From an uncultured Chloroflexota bacterium (GTDB taxonomy: Bacteria; Chloroflexota; Dehalococcoidia; UBA3495), in NCBI GenBank assembly GCA_913052545.1, contig CAJXEF010000040.1, positions 1-14,382 of the forward strand: DNA of 14,382 bases. Reading direction: 5' to 3'. Below, one piece after another: positions 6,707-13,579 of the stretch. Both the position numbers and the translations under genes were made by a program. A model generated the notes under the pieces. That model was given only the letters and a program-made list of their open reading frames with translations. It had not been told where the DNA came from and searched no databases. How positions within the stretch are numbered: the stretch's first letter is position 1; every line of letters begins with the position of its first letter.

Positions 6707-7396
6707 CTAGCCGAGGTCATCTAGACATGATGTGATTGGTTTGCTTAGGCAGGTAAAAATCGGAGTATCCAACAAGGTATATGGTCTCGCCTTGGATTCT
6801 CGTAGGTCCATTACCAAGTCTAAAAACCCGCCGGGATCGTCCGTTTCGAAACCCAAAACAAATTCTTGATCATCTAATCCAAAAGAATAAGATGTACTTA
6901 TTTTTACCTGAGGGTATTTATGTCCTATAACGAAATGCTCTTCCATCAAAGCTTGTCGATCTGACTTAGGTAATTGGTACCAATCATGTGTCTTAATAAA
7001 GGGGTAAATAAAAAGGTATTTTCTACCTATTATACGCATGCTAGTTCCTTCCTGGCCCTCATGTTGGTGGCTGTCGATGTATGGAGAACGTCGTGTCATA
7101 GCGAGGTAGGAATGGGGTGTCAGGAGATAGCTTCCTAATTGAGTCTTGTTCAGTTGACTACATAGTTCGTTAACGGGTTCTAATTCTTGACTCACTTTCC
7201 ACAAAAGGAGGTCGACATCACCACGAGTCCCAACCAGGCTATAGCTAGAAATAGACATTCGGTCAGAGAATTCGGCTATCACGGATGAAAATTCTGCTTT
7301 ATGTTCTTCACGTTCTTTAGACGATAGTCTCCTCCATGATGGGTCAACTTTATAGAAAGAGTATTTTACAAAATCTCTTTGATTTTCCTGGGTCAT
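6707..7396 (-). CDS. hemQ: Coproheme decarboxylase HemQ (chlorite dismutase family)
   Basis: HemQ oxidatively decarboxylates coproheme III to heme b using peroxide, the last step of the coproporphyrin-dependent heme pathway. The 229-aa protein has the two-ferredoxin-like-repeat composition of the family. The C-terminal half contains YPFIKTHDWYQLP, EEHFVIGHKYPQV, SYSFGLDDQEFVLGFETDD and TLLDTPIFTC. By alignment from memory with Firmicute HemQ, Y131 corresponds to the reactive Tyr145, K135 to Lys149 and H154 to the axial His172. No distal Arg typical of true chlorite dismutases is apparent, supporting HemQ. ATG 7396 follows GAGG with an 8-nt spacer. It converges with aconitase and diverges from the PAL-like gene. 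No other heme genes are in the window. Confidence 0.92.
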   Translation of the reverse strand: MTQENQRDFVKYSFYKVDPSWRRLSSKEREEHKAEFSSVIAEFSDRMSISSYSLVGTRGDVDLLLWKVSQELEPVNELCSQLNKTQLGSYLLTPHSYLAMTRRSPYIDSHQHEGQEGTSMRIIGRKYLFIYPFIKTHDWYQLPKSDRQALMEEHFVIGHKYPQVKISTSYSFGLDDQEFVLGFETDDPGGFLDLVMDLRESKARPYTLLDTPIFTCLSKPITSCLDDLG

Positions 7397-7429
7397 AAAG
7401 GCTACCTCGTTAATGTTTATGAGTTAATG

Positions 7430-7458
7430 ATCTTAACAATTTCATGTAGTGGTAGCAA
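7430..7458 (-). promoter_or_regulatory. Likely hemQ promoter
   Basis: On the minus strand TTGCTA (7453-7458) and TAAGAT (7430-7435) are separated by 17 nt, each matching 4 of 6 consensus bases. The predicted start is about 26 nt upstream of the hemQ ATG. The moderate match suggests modest or regulated expression. Confidence 0.4.
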
Positions 7459-7498
7459 ATCAGATGACTATTTAGATCCCGTTTGTTAGTTGGGTTTG

Positions 7499-7507
7499 TG
7501 CTAAAAT
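7499..7507 (+). promoter_or_regulatory. Likely extended -10 promoter of the PAL-like gene
   Basis: TGC-TAAAAT is an extended -10 element with a 5 of 6 match; no good -35 is seen. It would start transcription near 7514. The leader contains the tandem heptamer AAAGGTT at 7514-7520 and 7521-7527, immediately followed by AAGGAG at 7528-7533, the Shine-Dalgarno (8 nt before ATG). Confidence 0.45.
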
Positions 7508-7541
7508 TCTTCCAAAGGTTAAAGGTTAAGGAGCAATTGAG

Positions 7542-8489
7542 ATGGTAGAACTGGGATCGGGACAATTCACTTACGAGGTAGCCGAGGGTTGGGGTATCCT
7601 GCCGGATGGATGGGGATTTAAGGAAGTTGCGGCTGTTGGTGCGGATGATAAAGGAAACGTATACGCTTTCAATAGGGGTGAACACCCCATGATAGTGTTT
7701 GACAAGGACGGTAATTTCTTGAGGTCTTGGGGTGAGGGAGTGTTTCCGCGTGCGCACGGCATCACAATGGGACCAGATGACACCATATTTTGTACTGATG
7801 ACGGAGACCATACTGTGCGCCAATGTACATTGGATGGAAAGATTCTAATGACATTAGGGATTAGTGGGCAACCGGCTCCATTCATGAGTGGTAACCCGTT
7901 TCATCGGTGTACTCATTTGGCCATAGATCCACAAAGTGGTGATTTTTATGTTTCCGATGGATACGGTAATGCCCGTGTACACAAATATTCACCAGATGGG
8001 AAATTATTATTCTCATGGGGAGAATCTGGAACAGATCCGGGACAGTTTAATATTGTACATAATATTTGTACTGACAAGGATGGTTGGGTATATGTTGCAG
8101 ACAGGGAAAACCATCGGGTGCAGGTGTTTAGCTCAGATGGCAAATACGAAACCCAGTGGATGAATATGGCGCGTCCTTGCGGACTATACATTGATCCTCA
8201 GGATGAATTGGTATATGTAGGAGAGCTTGGCGTCGCTATAGGCCCCAATTCACAAGCATTAGGGGTGGGACCTCGTGTCAGTATATATGGAACAGACGGT
8301 GTTCTAAAAGCTAGGTTAGGGAATGAACCGGAAGGAGAAGAGCCGGGTCGTTTCATTGCACCGCATGGAATCTGTATAGATCCAGACCGTAATATATACG
8401 TCGGGGAGGTCTCGTGGACGCATACTGGTAGCGGTTTGACTCCACCGAGAGAAATCCGATCTCTTCAGAAACTTGTTAAAAAGGGCTAG
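7542..8489 (+). CDS. NHL-repeat beta-propeller, peptidyl-hydroxyglycine amidating lyase (PAL)-like
   Basis: The 315-aa protein is made of NHL-type blades, for example DKGNVYAFN, DKDGWVYVADRENHRVQVF and PDRNIYVGE. DGYGNARVHKYSPDGK followed by GQFNIVHNI and VADRENHRVQVF resembles the lyase domain of animal peptidylglycine amidating monooxygenase. Catalytic positions appear kept: the three Zn histidines as H72, H173 and H275, the active-site Tyr as Y141 (DGYGN versus DGYCN) and the Arg as R45 (NRGEH). In animals PAL cleaves alpha-hydroxyglycine peptides to an amide and glyoxylate. The bacterial substrate is unknown. No signal peptide or monooxygenase domain is visible, so it is probably cytosolic. 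ATG 7542 has AAGGAG 8 nt upstream. It diverges from hemQ and is followed after 78 nt by the ComB-like gene. Confidence 0.8.
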   Translation: MVELGSGQFTYEVAEGWGILPDGWGFKEVAAVGADDKGNVYAFNRGEHPMIVFDKDGNFLRSWGEGVFPRAHGITMGPDDTIFCTDDGDHTVRQCTLDGKILMTLGISGQPAPFMSGNPFHRCTHLAIDPQSGDFYVSDGYGNARVHKYSPDGKLLFSWGESGTDPGQFNIVHNICTDKDGWVYVADRENHRVQVFSSDGKYETQWMNMARPCGLYIDPQDELVYVGELGVAIGPNSQALGVGPRVSIYGTDGVLKARLGNEPEGEEPGRFIAPHGICIDPDRNIYVGEVSWTHTGSGLTPPREIRSLQKLVKKG

Positions 8490-8567
8490 AGTTTAAGAAA
8501 TTAAATCTTCTTACGCCATAGTTGATGGTTATTATTAATCAAATATCCTACGGACGGCAGAATAAGT

Positions 8568-9257
8568 ATGGAAATTAGACTAGGTAGCCTGGTAAGGGAC
8601 GCACGTGAGGCCTTCGGTACAGCTATAGTAATTGATGTATTTAGGGCCTTTACGACCGCCGCGATAGCATTCGAGAATGGTGCCAAACAAATCACGTTAG
8701 TAGCCGAAATCGAAGAGGCCCTTGAACTACAGCGAAGAGGTATTGGTGATGTATTAATGGGAGAGGTCGGGGGCACTAGGCCGGAAGGATTTGATTACGG
8801 CAATTCTCCGTTTGAGATAGCGGAAGTAGATTTTACCGGTAAATCGATAGTTCAGTCGACCAGAGCTGGTACCGTCGGAGTAGCGGCATCTGAAAAAGCT
8901 GAGACCATTTACCTAGGTTCTTTCGCAGTTGCTCAGGCGACGGTAGATACTATTTTGAGAGATAATCCGCAAGTGGTATCGATTATAGCAATGGGAGATC
9001 AGGGTGTAGTTCGTTCAGATGAAGATGAACATTGTGGACTCTATTTGAGGAATCTGTTAGAGGGTAGAACGCCTGACCAAGAATCCGTAAGGTCTCTGAT
9101 TCTTAAAGGTGGGGCCACACAAAAATTCTTTTACACCAGTCAACCGCAGTATCATCCGGAAGACGTGGAGTTAGCGTTACAATTCAATAAACATTCATTT
9201 GCCATGAAAGTTACGCGGCAAGAAGGGTTACTAGTCGCAAATAAAATACTTGTTTAG
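8568..9257 (+). CDS. ComB-like 2-phosphosulfolactate phosphatase family protein
   Basis: The 229-aa protein fits the ComB family (PF04029), an Mg-dependent acid phosphatase. In methanogens it makes sulfolactate for coenzyme M. Family landmarks are VIDVFRAFTTAAIAFENGA (21-39), GEVGGTRPEGFDYGNSPFE (65-83), the STRAGT loop (97-102) and ED-EHCGLYL (152-160). ATG 8568 is the only usable start: an in-frame TGA lies 15 codons upstream with no other ATG, GTG or TTG between. The Shine-Dalgarno is weak. No other coenzyme M genes are present, so its bacterial substrate is open; a link to sulfonate metabolism is inference only. Same strand as the PAL-like gene, possibly co-transcribed. Confidence 0.82.
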   Translation: MEIRLGSLVRDAREAFGTAIVIDVFRAFTTAAIAFENGAKQITLVAEIEEALELQRRGIGDVLMGEVGGTRPEGFDYGNSPFEIAEVDFTGKSIVQSTRAGTVGVAASEKAETIYLGSFAVAQATVDTILRDNPQVVSIIAMGDQGVVRSDEDEHCGLYLRNLLEGRTPDQESVRSLILKGGATQKFFYTSQPQYHPEDVELALQFNKHSFAMKVTRQEGLLVANKILV

Positions 9258-9269
9258 TATAGTCGGAAA

Positions 9270-9291
9270 TCCTACCTTGCCGGCGGTAGGA
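9270..9291 (+). terminator. Weak hairpin terminator after the ComB-like gene
   Basis: TCCTACC (9270-9276) pairs with GGTAGGA (9285-9291) around an 8-nt loop that contains GCCGGC. The plus-strand tail CGTTTGTAATTGTT is only moderately T-rich. It sits between the convergent ComB-like and FAD-oxidoreductase genes, 13 nt past the first stop codon. Confidence 0.45.
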
Positions 9292-9317
9292 CGTTTGTAA
9301 TTGTTGGGTAAAAAATG

Positions 9318-10442
9318 TTAAGATCCTGAAAATCTGGCGGGGTCTAGAAAAGACACTCCAGGTACTTCTTGATCCCGATCTAAAACAATATCTTTGAGAC
9401 CATAGCACATCCCAGTGCTCCAAAGAATTCCTTTACGGCCTGCACCTGTTCCTAAGTAAAGATTATCCCATCCGGGTACTTTACCTATAATGGGAAGTCC
9501 GTCTGATGATAGTGGTCTCAAGCAGGCGGTTTGGTGAACTAATTCTGATACATTTAATGACGGAGCCATTTTTAGCAAGTCTTCCATTACCTTGTTCCGT
9601 CCCCACGAAGTAATTTGCTCATTGAATCCTGCTTCTTCCTCGGTTGTTCCAGCCCAGACCAAACCGTCTGGTTTGGATCCAACATAGCTACCGCCATAGT
9701 GAAGGGAGCAATTCAGTTCATCTCCCGGGAGATTAAGTCGTAGAATCTGTCCTTTTAATGGCGTGATAGGTATATCCAATCCGCACCACTCTGATGCAAC
9801 ATGGGCCCATGGGCCCATGGCTAGTACTACTGACCCTGATATTAGTTCTCCTCCGTCAAATTTGACTCCACTACAAATTCCGTTTTTAGATATTAGTCCA
9901 GTTACATTTCTCAAGATCATTTGCACCCCTAGCTTCTCTCCAGCTTGGGCTGCAGATAAGGTATAACGATAAGGTTCCGTAGATCCAGCACCTTTAACTA
10001 AAACGCCTCCGAGTGTTTCTGGATTAACACGCGGTTCGATATCTCGAGCTTGTTTAGAATCTACCCAAAAGGTTTCAAAATCAGGGATCGGACTCTGCCA
10101 TTCAAGATTATTTTTGGCTCGCTCTGCAGATGATTCGTCAAAAGATAATGTTAGCCTATTTCCAATGCGAAATTGGCTATCTATACCCGACACTTCGTTT
10201 AACTCTTCAGATAAACTTTTATGTTTGCGATTACTCCATAAGCTGAAATCCAATAATGGATCCGGAATGCCTGTTCCCTCTAAAGCACCCATTTCTCCGA
10301 AAGCAAAACCAGATGCATGACTTGCGACAGAATCCTTTTCTATGATAGTTACCCTAGCTCCTTCTTTTGCAAGTAAGTAACCTGTCAGGCAGCCCACGAT
10401 CCCTGCCCCTACTATGATCACATCATTTGGTGTTATAGGCAT
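9318..10442 (-). CDS. FAD-dependent oxidoreductase, DAO/glycine oxidase (ThiO-like) family
   Basis: The 374-aa flavoprotein has an N-terminal Rossmann fold with GAGIVG (12-17) and the ribose-binding acidic residue E35 in VTIIEKD. A DAO domain follows with VVLAMGPWAH (205-214), PLKGQILRL (228-236), WAGTTEEEAGF (263-273) and the C-terminal FAD-closing motif LRPLSSDGLPIIG (308-320), then NLYLGTGAGRKGI. The layout is closest to glycine oxidase/ThiO and D-amino acid dehydrogenases, which oxidise an amine to an imine. The usual GHGRNG motif reads GAGRKG here, so the substrate may differ. No thiamine genes are near. ATG 10442 has AGAGGA about 10 nt upstream. It lies 93 nt downstream of the MDMPI-like gene on the same strand. 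Confidence 0.88.
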   Translation of the reverse strand: MPITPNDVIIVGAGIVGCLTGYLLAKEGARVTIIEKDSVASHASGFAFGEMGALEGTGIPDPLLDFSLWSNRKHKSLSEELNEVSGIDSQFRIGNRLTLSFDESSAERAKNNLEWQSPIPDFETFWVDSKQARDIEPRVNPETLGGVLVKGAGSTEPYRYTLSAAQAGEKLGVQMILRNVTGLISKNGICSGVKFDGGELISGSVVLAMGPWAHVASEWCGLDIPITPLKGQILRLNLPGDELNCSLHYGGSYVGSKPDGLVWAGTTEEEAGFNEQITSWGRNKVMEDLLKMAPSLNVSELVHQTACLRPLSSDGLPIIGKVPGWDNLYLGTGAGRKGILWSTGMCYGLKDIVLDRDQEVPGVSFLDPARFSGS

Positions 10443-10535
10443 ATCTGCAAATTCCTCTCAATTTGGCACGCATTTCTTGTTAATCAGGAAGGGTCTAAAG
10501 CGGTTTCTTTATGATGCTACTGGGTATGATGCGTG

Positions 10536-11369
10536 TTACAAGCCTTTAAACCATTCCTCAAAGTATTGTAGAACACTATCGTCACCCTGAGTATTCATCT
10601 GTGATACGATTTGCTTGTTGGATGCCAATATTCTGCCATAAACTAATAAAAGGTAGGAATGACGATCACAGTTGATTGTAATTTGTGGTTCAGTCGAAGA
10701 TACAGGTGTGATCTTGAAAGTGGAGCCATTTGATATAACATCGTGAGAATAGGTTGGTTGTTGGTCAACGAGAAACCTGAAGCAAAGGTTTCGAGGCACC
10801 TCACTGCCCGGTCGGAATGTCATGGACAGCCAGGTTTGAGCTACCGACAATAATGCCAGGGATCCTTCTTCATCTAGATTAACATCCGAACCTATAGATG
10901 CTCTGATATCCCAATCATGGATGACCAATTCTTGGAGCCGCAGATCAACATAATCTTTGGCAGGAATAGCCCCTCTCCTAGCATGCCAACAGGGTGTGTC
11001 CCATTCTTCTTCACTGAATGACTTGAGGAGCTCATATAGCTCGGTATGATTATCTACATAAGCGCTAAATAAATTATTGCCCAGGTTTTTCCTTTGTTCG
11101 ATGTCTCTTCGAGCATTACCAGTTGACATCGTAGATGCATCAGGATTTGAAAAACTTTGAGGTGCCTCAGCTATACCTTGCCGTCCTTTTACCATACTAT
11201 CCGATTGTCTTTTGGCCCCTCCTGCCAAATGTGATACCACATCACCTACTTCCCAAAGATCACATTGGCTGGGAACTGACCATTCATTATCTTGAAGGCC
11301 ATTTAAGTACACTTCCAGTCGTTTTACGATACGGTTTATGATTTCTATCCTTTCACCAATATTATCCAT
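10536..11369 (-). CDS. Maleylpyruvate isomerase-like (MDMPI/DinB-fold, TIGR03083) protein
   Basis: The 277-aa protein has an N-terminal DinB-like four-helix domain with W30-SVPSQCDLWEVGDVVSHLAG (about 30-50), and QELVIHDWDIRAS around 146-158. H47, E147 and H151 match the His/Glu/His metal ligands of mycothiol-dependent maleylpyruvate isomerase (alignment from memory). The C-terminal part (about 190-275) resembles the SCP2-like domain of these proteins, with ITINCDRHSYLLLVYGRI. Relatives use a low-molecular-weight thiol or have unknown functions; the true reaction is not determined. ATG 11369 is preceded by AGGA with an 8-nt spacer. It has its own promoter upstream and may be co-transcribed with the FAD oxidoreductase downstream. 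Confidence 0.78.
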   Translation of the reverse strand: MDNIGERIEIINRIVKRLEVYLNGLQDNEWSVPSQCDLWEVGDVVSHLAGGAKRQSDSMVKGRQGIAEAPQSFSNPDASTMSTGNARRDIEQRKNLGNNLFSAYVDNHTELYELLKSFSEEEWDTPCWHARRGAIPAKDYVDLRLQELVIHDWDIRASIGSDVNLDEEGSLALLSVAQTWLSMTFRPGSEVPRNLCFRFLVDQQPTYSHDVISNGSTFKITPVSSTEPQITINCDRHSYLLLVYGRILASNKQIVSQMNTQGDDSVLQYFEEWFKGL

Positions 11370-11408
11370 TTGAATATTCCTTTATGGTCCGAAGCATATT
11401 ATTTTAGA

Positions 11409-11438
11409 ATTTTACAAGTATGGAACCTTCTTTCTCAA
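11409..11438 (-). promoter_or_regulatory. Promoter of the MDMPI-like gene
   Basis: On the minus strand TTGAGA (11433-11438, 5 of 6) and TAAAAT (11409-11414, 5 of 6) are spaced by 18 nt. The predicted start is about 33 nt upstream of the ATG. A second perfect TATAAT (11438-11443, minus) overlaps the -35 box but lacks its own -35. Confidence 0.6.
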
Positions 11439-11480
11439 TTATAACGTCTGTTCCATTACAGGTATCATGATAGTCTACTG

Positions 11481-11594
11481 GTGGATTATGCTGAAAAATT
11501 TGGAGGCGCTTTGTTTAGGTGGTCTTGTTTAACTATTGCGGCAGTCGTTGGGCTATTATTTATGCTCTTTTTAGCAACCTGTCGGAGCATGTGA
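11481..11594 (+). CDS. Possible small membrane peptide (27-37 aa), unconfirmed
   Basis: An open frame from GTG 11481 gives 37 aa. The better start is TTG 11511, 4 nt after a perfect GGAGG (11502-11506), giving 27 aa: FRWSC, then the hydrophobic run LTIAAVVGLLFMLFLA, ending TCRSM. The basic residue, hydrophobic helix and LATC resemble a truncated signal or lipoprotein leader as well as a one-helix membrane peptide. It lies antisense to the space between rnhB and the MDMPI-like gene (11370-11632), which otherwise holds only the MDMPI promoter. No plus-strand promoter was identified and chance is a fair explanation. Confidence 0.2.
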   Translation: MDYAEKFGGALFRWSCLTIAAVVGLLFMLFLATCRSM

Positions 11595-11632
11595 ATCGTT
11601 TGGCAGGCGCCCTCGATTTTTAACCACCCGGA

Positions 11633-12271
11633 TTACTGTTTAAAAAATTCTGGCCTTAAGACGGATTGGACTGGCGCGAACGATTTTCTATGGATTACGC
11701 ATGGACCTAGTTCTTTTAATTTGGATATATGGTCCTTCGTCGGATAGCCTTTGTTCTGTGCAAAAGAATATCCAGGATATTCTTTATCAGCCCATGTCAT
11801 GTATCGATCTCGTGTTACTTTGGCAATAATAGATGCGGCAGCGATGGAAAAGCTGATGCTGTCACCCTTGACTATTGTTCTGAAGGGTAGAGGAGATGAT
11901 TTTATTGGTACGAAATCGAACAACAAGTTATCCGGGCTCGGATCAAGCTTTTCTATGGCCTTGAACATTGCTTTGATAGTTGCGTTACCGATTCCTAGTA
12001 TATCAATGTCCTGGGGTGTTTCTTCGGAAACTGCTACTGAAATTGCATGGCTAAATATCAGGTCGTAAGCGGATTCACGACGCTTCTGGGTCAGTCTCTT
12101 GCTGTCATCTATTTCATTTAGCCAGGGTGCATTCTCGCATAGTTCTTTCGGGAGAATCACTGCTGCAGCTACCACAGGACCAGCTAGCGGCCCTCGCCCT
12201 GCCTCATCGATGCCCGCGATGAGCTGGTTACCGCTTTGATATAATTCATGCTCCAGTTTCAGTCCGGGCAT
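11633..12271 (-). CDS. rnhB: Ribonuclease HII
   Basis: RNase HII removes ribonucleotides misincorporated in DNA and RNA from RNA-DNA hybrids. The 212-aa protein is of normal length. The catalytic DEDD set is visible: D22 and E23 in GIDEAGRGPLAGPV, D119 in LLFDF and D137 in VKGDSIS. The D119-D137 spacing of 18 matches the family. SIAAASIIAKVTRDRYM (142-158) and NKGYPTKDH are further signatures. The usual LIDG around the third aspartate is LFDF here. ATG 12271 lies inside the end of mnmA (13-nt overlap), with no clear Shine-Dalgarno, so translation is probably coupled to mnmA. Confidence 0.96.
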   Translation of the reverse strand: MPGLKLEHELYQSGNQLIAGIDEAGRGPLAGPVVAAAVILPKELCENAPWLNEIDDSKRLTQKRRESAYDLIFSHAISVAVSEETPQDIDILGIGNATIKAMFKAIEKLDPSPDNLLFDFVPIKSSPLPFRTIVKGDSISFSIAAASIIAKVTRDRYMTWADKEYPGYSFAQNKGYPTKDHISKLKELGPCVIHRKSFAPVQSVLRPEFFKQ

Positions 12272-13377
12272 GTTGTAGAAAAAGTCTGTATTTCATTATG
12301 TTTCTTATGCATTGGTTCTATGATTCCTCCGCCAACTACTAGCTCATCTTTATAAAACACAGCAGCTTGCCCTGGTGTTAGAGCTCTTTGAGGTTCATTA
12401 AAGATAATTGAGGCGCCATCAGAAGTAGGGGTTAATGTGGCCGCGGATTCCTTTGCTTTATATCTTATCTTAATCTGAACATCGATCGGTTCTTGTGGAG
12501 GTATTCCCGAAACATAATTAACCTTTGAAAGATTTGTCTCGTTTTGATATAAACCGGATTCTAGACCAACTATGACTTGCTGAGATTGGTGATCCAGCTC
12601 CAAAACATATAGTGGTTCACCTGTGGAAAGACCTAATCCACGTCTTTGCCCAACAGTGAAATTTTCTATACCTTCGTGAGTTCCTAAAACCTCGCCGTCA
12701 GTATTTATGATGTCTCCTGTTGATTTGCTGCTATTACGATCCTTTAAAAATTGTTTATAGTCGCCGAATGGGATGAAACAGATGTCTTGACTGTCTGGTT
12801 TAAGTGCATTTGAAAAACCCGCGTCTTGTGCTAGTTTTCTTATGGTTTCCTTGGGAAAATTACCGATAGGTAACATGGTGTGTCTTAATTCTTCTTGTCC
12901 CATACCAAATAGGACATAGGATTGGTCTTTAGTAGGATCTATCCCCCTCTTTAACACAAAACCATTTGGAGTTTCTTCTATTCTCGCATAATGTCCAGTG
13001 GCAATGTATTTGGCCTGTAGAGAAATGGCTCTGTTCATCAAAAAGCTAAATTTAATTTTGTCGTTACAGGCTATACATGGGTGGGGAGTTCTGCCTTTTT
13101 CATATTCTGAGCAAAAATAATCTATTACAAAGGTCTGAAATTCTTTTTGTACGTTAAGAACGTAATGAGGTATTTCAAGAATGCTACAGACCTGTCTCGC
13201 ATCTTCAACATCGTCTAAAGTGCAGCAACCACGATAATAGTCGGGTAGATCTACTTGGTCTAGACTATAAAGCTTCATAGTCACACCAATTACATCGAAA
13301 CCTTGCTGGGTCAAAAGTAAAGCGGCTACTGACGAGTCCACGCCGCCGCTCATGGCTACTATAACTTTTTCTTTCAA
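12259..13377 (-). CDS. mnmA: tRNA-specific 2-thiouridylase MnmA
   Basis: MnmA thiolates U34 of tRNA-Lys, -Glu and -Gln with ATP and a persulfide donor. The 372-aa protein has the PP-loop SGGVDSS (10-16), the first catalytic cysteine C104 in PCIACN, and the second, C200, in DSQDICF (E. coli C102 and C199). TGHYAR (127-132), KDQSYVLF (150-157) and GQRRGLG are also conserved, and a beta-barrel C-terminus ends with GGGIIEP. The start is TTG at 13377: an in-frame TAA lies three codons upstream, the next ATG is inside the PP-loop (M9), and GAGAGG sits about 9 nt upstream. It overlaps rnhB and diverges from the LLM oxidoreductase gene. Confidence 0.96.
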   Translation of the reverse strand: MKEKVIVAMSGGVDSSVAALLLTQQGFDVIGVTMKLYSLDQVDLPDYYRGCCTLDDVEDARQVCSILEIPHYVLNVQKEFQTFVIDYFCSEYEKGRTPHPCIACNDKIKFSFLMNRAISLQAKYIATGHYARIEETPNGFVLKRGIDPTKDQSYVLFGMGQEELRHTMLPIGNFPKETIRKLAQDAGFSNALKPDSQDICFIPFGDYKQFLKDRNSSKSTGDIINTDGEVLGTHEGIENFTVGQRRGLGLSTGEPLYVLELDHQSQQVIVGLESGLYQNETNLSKVNYVSGIPPQEPIDVQIKIRYKAKESAATLTPTSDGASIIFNEPQRALTPGQAAVFYKDELVVGGGIIEPMHKKHNEIQTFSTTCPD

Positions 13378-13579
13378 ATCAGTTTACCTCTCTTTACCAG
13401 ACTAGCATAAAGATCGAGCTAATCACAATATTGGCCATGAGTTGATTGCAATGTTAATCATGGATTTGCCATCACCCGCGATGTTAAGATGCTTTAGGAT
13501 TAGCTTTTAGTAATCGGGTATACAATCGTAACTGGCCGTGATCTTCTCGGTAAATGCTTTATTTGGAGGTCAATATTAA

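Noticed and set aside
7410..7823. 137-aa minus-strand open frame between hemQ and the PAL-like gene
   Set aside because: It overlaps the start of the well-supported PAL-like gene and the divergent promoters, and its composition is not protein-like.
8494..8513. Inverted repeat TAAGAA-N8-TTCTTA after the PAL-like gene
   Set aside because: The stem is AT-only apart from one pair per arm and has no T-tract, so it is unlikely to terminate transcription.
9800..9820. Tandem ATGGGCCC palindromes (CATGGGCCCATGGGCCCATGG)
   Set aside because: They lie within the FAD-oxidoreductase gene, encode the conserved AMGPWAH segment, and are explained by codon choice.
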